DNA of 64,000 nucleotides, from NCBI GenBank assembly GCA_029931535.1, contig JAQPZY010001665.1, positions 1,509,501-1,573,500 of the forward strand. Direction: 5' to 3'. Position 1 is the first letter of the stretch; the number at the start of each line of letters is the position of its first letter. Source of the DNA: Margaritifera margaritifera (taxonomy: Eukaryota > Mollusca > Bivalvia > Unionida > Margaritiferidae). Positions 55,301 through 61,300 of the stretch are shown piece after piece. The position numbers and the translations under genes are program-made. The notes under the pieces were generated by a model. It searched no databases and was not told the origin of the DNA. It saw only the letters and a program-made list of their open reading frames with translations.

Positions 55301-58300
55301 TTTACCATGTAGTAGTTAATCCATGTTTAGTGAGAACCAAGGAAGTGCATTACTTTTTCTACATGTACCTTGTATTTTTCATGGTCGTTATGGAAGCACA
55401 AAATCTATATAAAAATCTATAAACAGTTTATATGAACTATTCATTACTGTATAGGACTTTTTTATGTTATAACCATGCTAACCAGAACCTAAACAATTTT
55501 CTTTTTGGCAGTGTACGAATATATATTGCATTGCATTATTTATCTGCGTCAATTCCATGTTACAGAAATTTCATTATATATATTTTAGAATTTATTTTTT
55601 GCAATTTGAAGTTTTATAATAAAAGAAGGAAAATGATGTCACTGTAAATTTTTAATTTACTTTTACTGTAAATTTGTATAGGGGGTTACACTGCGTAAGG
55701 ATGCTGATGGGAATATCCTCGCAATTCGCCATGGCAGGAATGAAGTCATTGCCAAAGGTTATCAAGATCCAGCCAATCACTGTCTCTCGGCAGAGGTCAT
55801 AATGGCAGAGGGCAAACTGCCACAAGATAAAACTGTGAAGGTAGTCATTGTCAGAAATTCTTATAGAGTTTATGAACTTCATTCTTAATATAGAGCATGG
55901 TGACATAAATGATGCCACTTTTCTAACAATCCCACAGACTTTAATTTTAATGTACATTTTTTGAAAATGTAAGAAAAACTATACATCATTTTTTATTTCA
56001 TAATGTAAAGAAACTTTTAAGCTGTTCCAGTATCGTAATAACAAGACTTTGAGTATTGATGATAAATTTTAAAAATCACTGGTCAAAATTGAGGCCTGTG
56101 GAGTTTGACCATTGAGAATATATTAAGCCAGATTTTCAAGTGCCTTTCTAAACTTGAACTTGTCATATCGACAAAACATTCTTTAGCTTTAAATAGTTTC
56201 TTTTTCCTAAATGTCAGATGCTAAGCATTTTATGTCTATGGGATTGTGGAAAATGTGAAACATCAACTTTCAAAAATATACCTACTGATGTACTGGTTTT
56301 TCTTTGCATTTAGTTGGAATTGTTTTATTGAATCTGTTTGTAACAGATAGTTAAGGGATTAGATAATATTCACTTGTAGACAGATATCTTTTATAGTAAG
56401 GGTATTTTTGAATCAGAATTTTATGTTTTTATTAGCACTAGCTCAGCTGGTCATAGCTCAGAAGAGCTTATGTAATGACCTGTTGTCCAGCGTCCATCTT
56501 TCATCATTAGTTAGCATTTTTATTGCTGCTTCTAAACTACTGGGAGAATTGCCATGAAACTTGACTCACACACATTCTTCCCAAGGTCCAGTCGGTCCAA
56601 AATGGGAGGATCATGTAGTTGTTTACACTGGTGATTTAATACTGGCAAGATCTTTTATAGTTCATTGGAAATGTCACCCAAGATTGGTAGTATGACCGTT
56701 TTTTTTTTTTTGAGGGGGGAGGGGGGTATTCATTATTTTTTAGAAGAGAAATGTTTGATTTCATGAGAACAAAATTGCGATATTTAAGTATTAATAGACA
56801 CATATTCATCTCCATATTTTGAATACAATTGGCATTTAGAATCAGATGCAGAGTGTTTTTCTTTTCAAAAAAGTTCAACAACAACGGGAGTGTTGCTGTA
56901 TTATTTAAAAACACATTTGAGCTCATCATTCATAATTATATGAGTGGTGATAAATGGAAAGGACATTGTGTTAGATTTGACAATCACTATTACTCCAGTA
57001 TGAATTGTCATGTCAACACGATATTTTCACTAAAAGACTTCTTATGATGTCACATTGGTTCTAGATAAAAATGGTGTCAAACTTAACATCCAATATGACT
57101 ACCATGGCTGCCATCTTGAAAATCTCATATTGACATAGGGTTTTCATTAAAAATAAATTCTTATGATGTTTAGTTGGACTTAATGAAATTGATGCCCCTC
57201 AGACATCCAATATGGCTGCTATGATGAATGTCATGAAAGTCTTGTTGCCATTACTCTAAATTGGATGGTTATATCGACATGGAGTTTTCACTAAATAAGT
57301 GTTGACCATCATGAAAGTCTTATTATTCTTATCATATTTAGTTGGTCCTAAATAAAAATGGTGCCAACCTGACACCCTGTATAGTAACCATGAGGCCATA
57401 TTAAGATAAGATAAGATAAGAATTCTTTATTTCAGACTGCATGGTCCATACATCTAAATTAAAATATACAATAAAATAGAATATAAAATATAGAAGTATT
57501 TTAAGACATAGAAGTTCATAGGTGTCTTATGTGCAAATATACATACCCATCTACAACTACAGAATGTGTTTGTCATTGTTAGGAATAAAATCATGTGAGA
57601 CATTTAAATAGTAATTTGTTCCATCTATCTATAATCTGAGAACTTAAATGAATATCATAGTTTCACAGCGATTTTAAGATACAGTTTTTACTATTTGATA
57701 TTCGTGTCATCATTGAATACACATACTTTCTCATTAATTCTTCAAAACTAAATACATTATAGTTTACAAACATGGTAGAGGCACTATTCCATCTTGGAAG
57801 GCCTAGTAGTAAACGAAGACTATTATTATAGCCAATATATAGTTTTCTTTTCATACATTCACTAAAGTTTGTCCACAGAGGAGCACAGTACATTGTGCAA
57901 CAATAAGATTTGAATAATCTAATCTTGATATTCACAGAACAATTTCTAAATTTACGTAAAAGCATGTTTGTTCTAGTACACAGAAATCTGTAATGTCTCA
58001 TCATATCTTCATCATCTGACCGGTTGGATTTTAGCATATGACCTAAATACGTATAACTGTCGACATATGCAAGAGCATGGCCATTAAGAATTACAGAGGG
58101 AGGAGATGGTAATTTGACAGCAGTTGACTGAAAAACCATGCAGACCGATTTTTGTGTATTATATATGATATCATTCTCAAATGCGTAATGTTCTCATATC
58201 TTTAATAATTTCCTTAACCCTGCAATAGAAGGACTTATCAATGACATATCATCAGCAAAACTAAAATTGTTAAGAAATGATGCATTTAGTGTCAAATGTA

Positions 58301-61300
58301 TCCCCACGTGACACTGTCCCAGTTTACGATTTAAATCGTCTATGTATATATTAAATAACAAAGGCGAAAGAACACCTCCCTGCCTCACCCCATTGGTTAC
58401 ATGAAAGGAATTGGATACTGCGCTTCCCCAACGCACATAGTAAAATTGTTTACCATACCAGTTAACTAGGGTATGAACAATGTAAACGGGTATTTGATTG
58501 TCGAGCAACTTTTTAAATAGCGTCCAATGATTAACCCTATCAAATCCCTTACTAGCGTCTAAAAAACATGCAAACACAGGGCTACCGTGTTCTAAGTAGT
58601 AGTTGACAGTTTCCTTAAATGCATAGAGGCATAAGTCTGTTGAATGTTGTTTTTTAAAACCAAACTGATTATCATATTAAGAGGCAACTAATGAAGGTAA
58701 CCTTTTTAAAATGGGATTCATGCTGTTATGATGTTCATACTGAAATGTTCTTTGACTTTTAAAGGAGTTGGAGTTTTTTTTATAAATTTGACTTAGTTTT
58801 TCAGTGATTTTACCCATCTTTTATCTTAATCTTTGTTCTGTATGCCTTTCTTTGATGCCTAAACTTACTAGACATTTATAACCAGGATTGTGCTGATGTG
58901 TCATTAACCTTATACATACCTACATTCATATATAGGGAGTTGTGGTAGCACAGTTTGTAGAGCATCAGAATCATAATCCAAAGTTCACTTGTTCGATACC
59001 CGCTCAGGCCAGCCTGGGTCGGCTATCTCATTGTGTCCTTAGAAAAGGCACTTTCCTCCCATTTCCTTGGCATGATATAGTCAATAATGTGTGGAAAGTT
59101 CTCTTGAAACCCACAAAAGCAAACAAGCTTACATACAAAGTGGCTAACAATTAGTAACAAAGATCAATTTTATATTTCAAGGGAGGCCAATCAAGTGTAG
59201 TTAAATTATTAAAGCTGGGATAGTTATCTCCCTTGGATACTGTTCCACTGGGCATTATTAAAACATATTAGGAAATGCTTTTAAAAGGAAATTGCAGCAT
59301 TAATTCCTCAAAATGTTTTTCATGGTAATATAAATTCTCTTGTGGCATATAAAGAAAAGAAAATTAAAAAAACAATATTTGAAAAGATTATTCAGAGCAG
59401 CATGTTTTTACAAAGACCAGTAAATGTTTACACTTCATTTAAGAAATGAAAGGATTCCATTTACACACAGTCTTACATTTTTATAGTAGACTGTAATGAA
59501 GATGGCATTTGTGACAAGAAAGTGATAATTAATCTTGATTTTGAGTCTAATCAGTCTTGATGCTGAAGAATAATTATACCTGCTGCTAAAGTATACAGCA
59601 GGGTTTATTATGTATGTTAGTTCAATTGCTCATGGCTGGTAAATATGTTGGGAGACAAGTGGAATTCTGCTTGTAGCTAATCTGTCAGACCAGTGAAAAA
59701 AACAAACAAAACAAAGAAACTTGAAGACAAATGAAAGAAATAGATACAATATTGTCCAACTAGCTGCAACAAAAAATGTTAAAATTACGAAATTCAATAT
59801 GAAGTTCTGACTCACATCACAAGATATAATCAAGTATGTTCAACATCATCAAGATGTTTGACATAAGCACACAAACATGATGGTCAGGATCTTAATGTAA
59901 AGGACTAGGTTACATGTGATCTGATTAACTATGGACTATTGCAAATTGCTGCCATCACATGATATCGCATGCTTTGTATGTTGTGTCTGTAATCACAGGA
60001 ACCCGACATTCTCTCTATTTACATGGGCCTAGAATTAAAATTTTCCCTGATAATTCCAAACCCATTGGCATTTATTTGGACAAGTTTTAATTCTAGGATT
60101 ATTGTATAGATAGAATGCAAAAGCCCTGTGCCTTGACAGAGAAGTGTCTAACTGGAAAGTGCCACAGATTTCAAGGCACTTGTTCTTTTTGGGGCAACTA
60201 AAAAATCTCCTGGGACTAGTAATTTGTATTCTACACTGGTAGGGTCCATGCTGGATTCAAACTTTTGGGCCTAGTGACTTCACTCTTTCCACAATCAGAA
60301 TAGAGCAAGAGGTGGGAAAACAGTACGTTTATGTGACAAATATGAACCTTGTCATTTGCACATATAAATCTAACAGCATTAATGTTTGCAATAGTAAAAA
60401 AGCCTACAAAGAGAAAGATCTCTGGAGGTATAATTTTCCATATGATTTTATGTAAATTGGTATCACTTCAACCCTCCATCAGTACGTTGATTATCAAAAA
60501 TTATTACTTACAGATTTAACAAACTTAGCATGTGGTTATATGTTGACAGTATCTGAGACAAGTTCAGTAATCTTCTATGCATGGTATCGGGTTCAGGGTC
60601 AAAAGCCATGGCAAAGGATTATATGCTGCACTTTCAGGTCTCTTGTGAACATGATAACCCAAACATAAGAAAACAGTTTTGTTACCAGATTTGGTATGTT
60701 GGCATTTCTTAAGAATATCAGAGATGGTTTCAATACTCAGCAGTTAAAAAAGAAGAAATATACTTATTTTGCACTTCCTGGAATTCTTTTCAGTAGTAGA
60801 GCATCAATAACTTCAATAGTGTCTTATTTGCTTTGGTCTCTGACTATTATTGACCATGTGCATGCATTCAGATAAACTCCCTTCATTCATTTTGTTAACA
60901 GTGCAGCAAAAGTCAAAGGTCATTTATATACAGTAAAAATTGGCATTGGGGACAGAAATAAGTGTTTTTTGTGGAATTGAGACCCGTTTTTTGTGTGCAT
61001 ATGTCATGAAATTAATGCATTAGAAATTTCTTTGTTAATTCCTGAAAATAATACTTAATACCAGGTGTGCTTTGTATATTGTTCATTTAACTATATGTTT
61101 TGGAGACACTGACCTACTTTTCTTTTATTATATGTAGTTGAGTACTTTTATTTCTTCTATCACAAAAGACCCTTTTAAAATCTGTTCCTCTGAGAACTTT
61201 AAATCTAATTAGGTAATGCAACAAACTTTAGAGCAAATTATCCATTATAAGTTTGTTCTTTTCTTTTGTATCAGATATTTGACATGGAAGAGTTCAAGTC

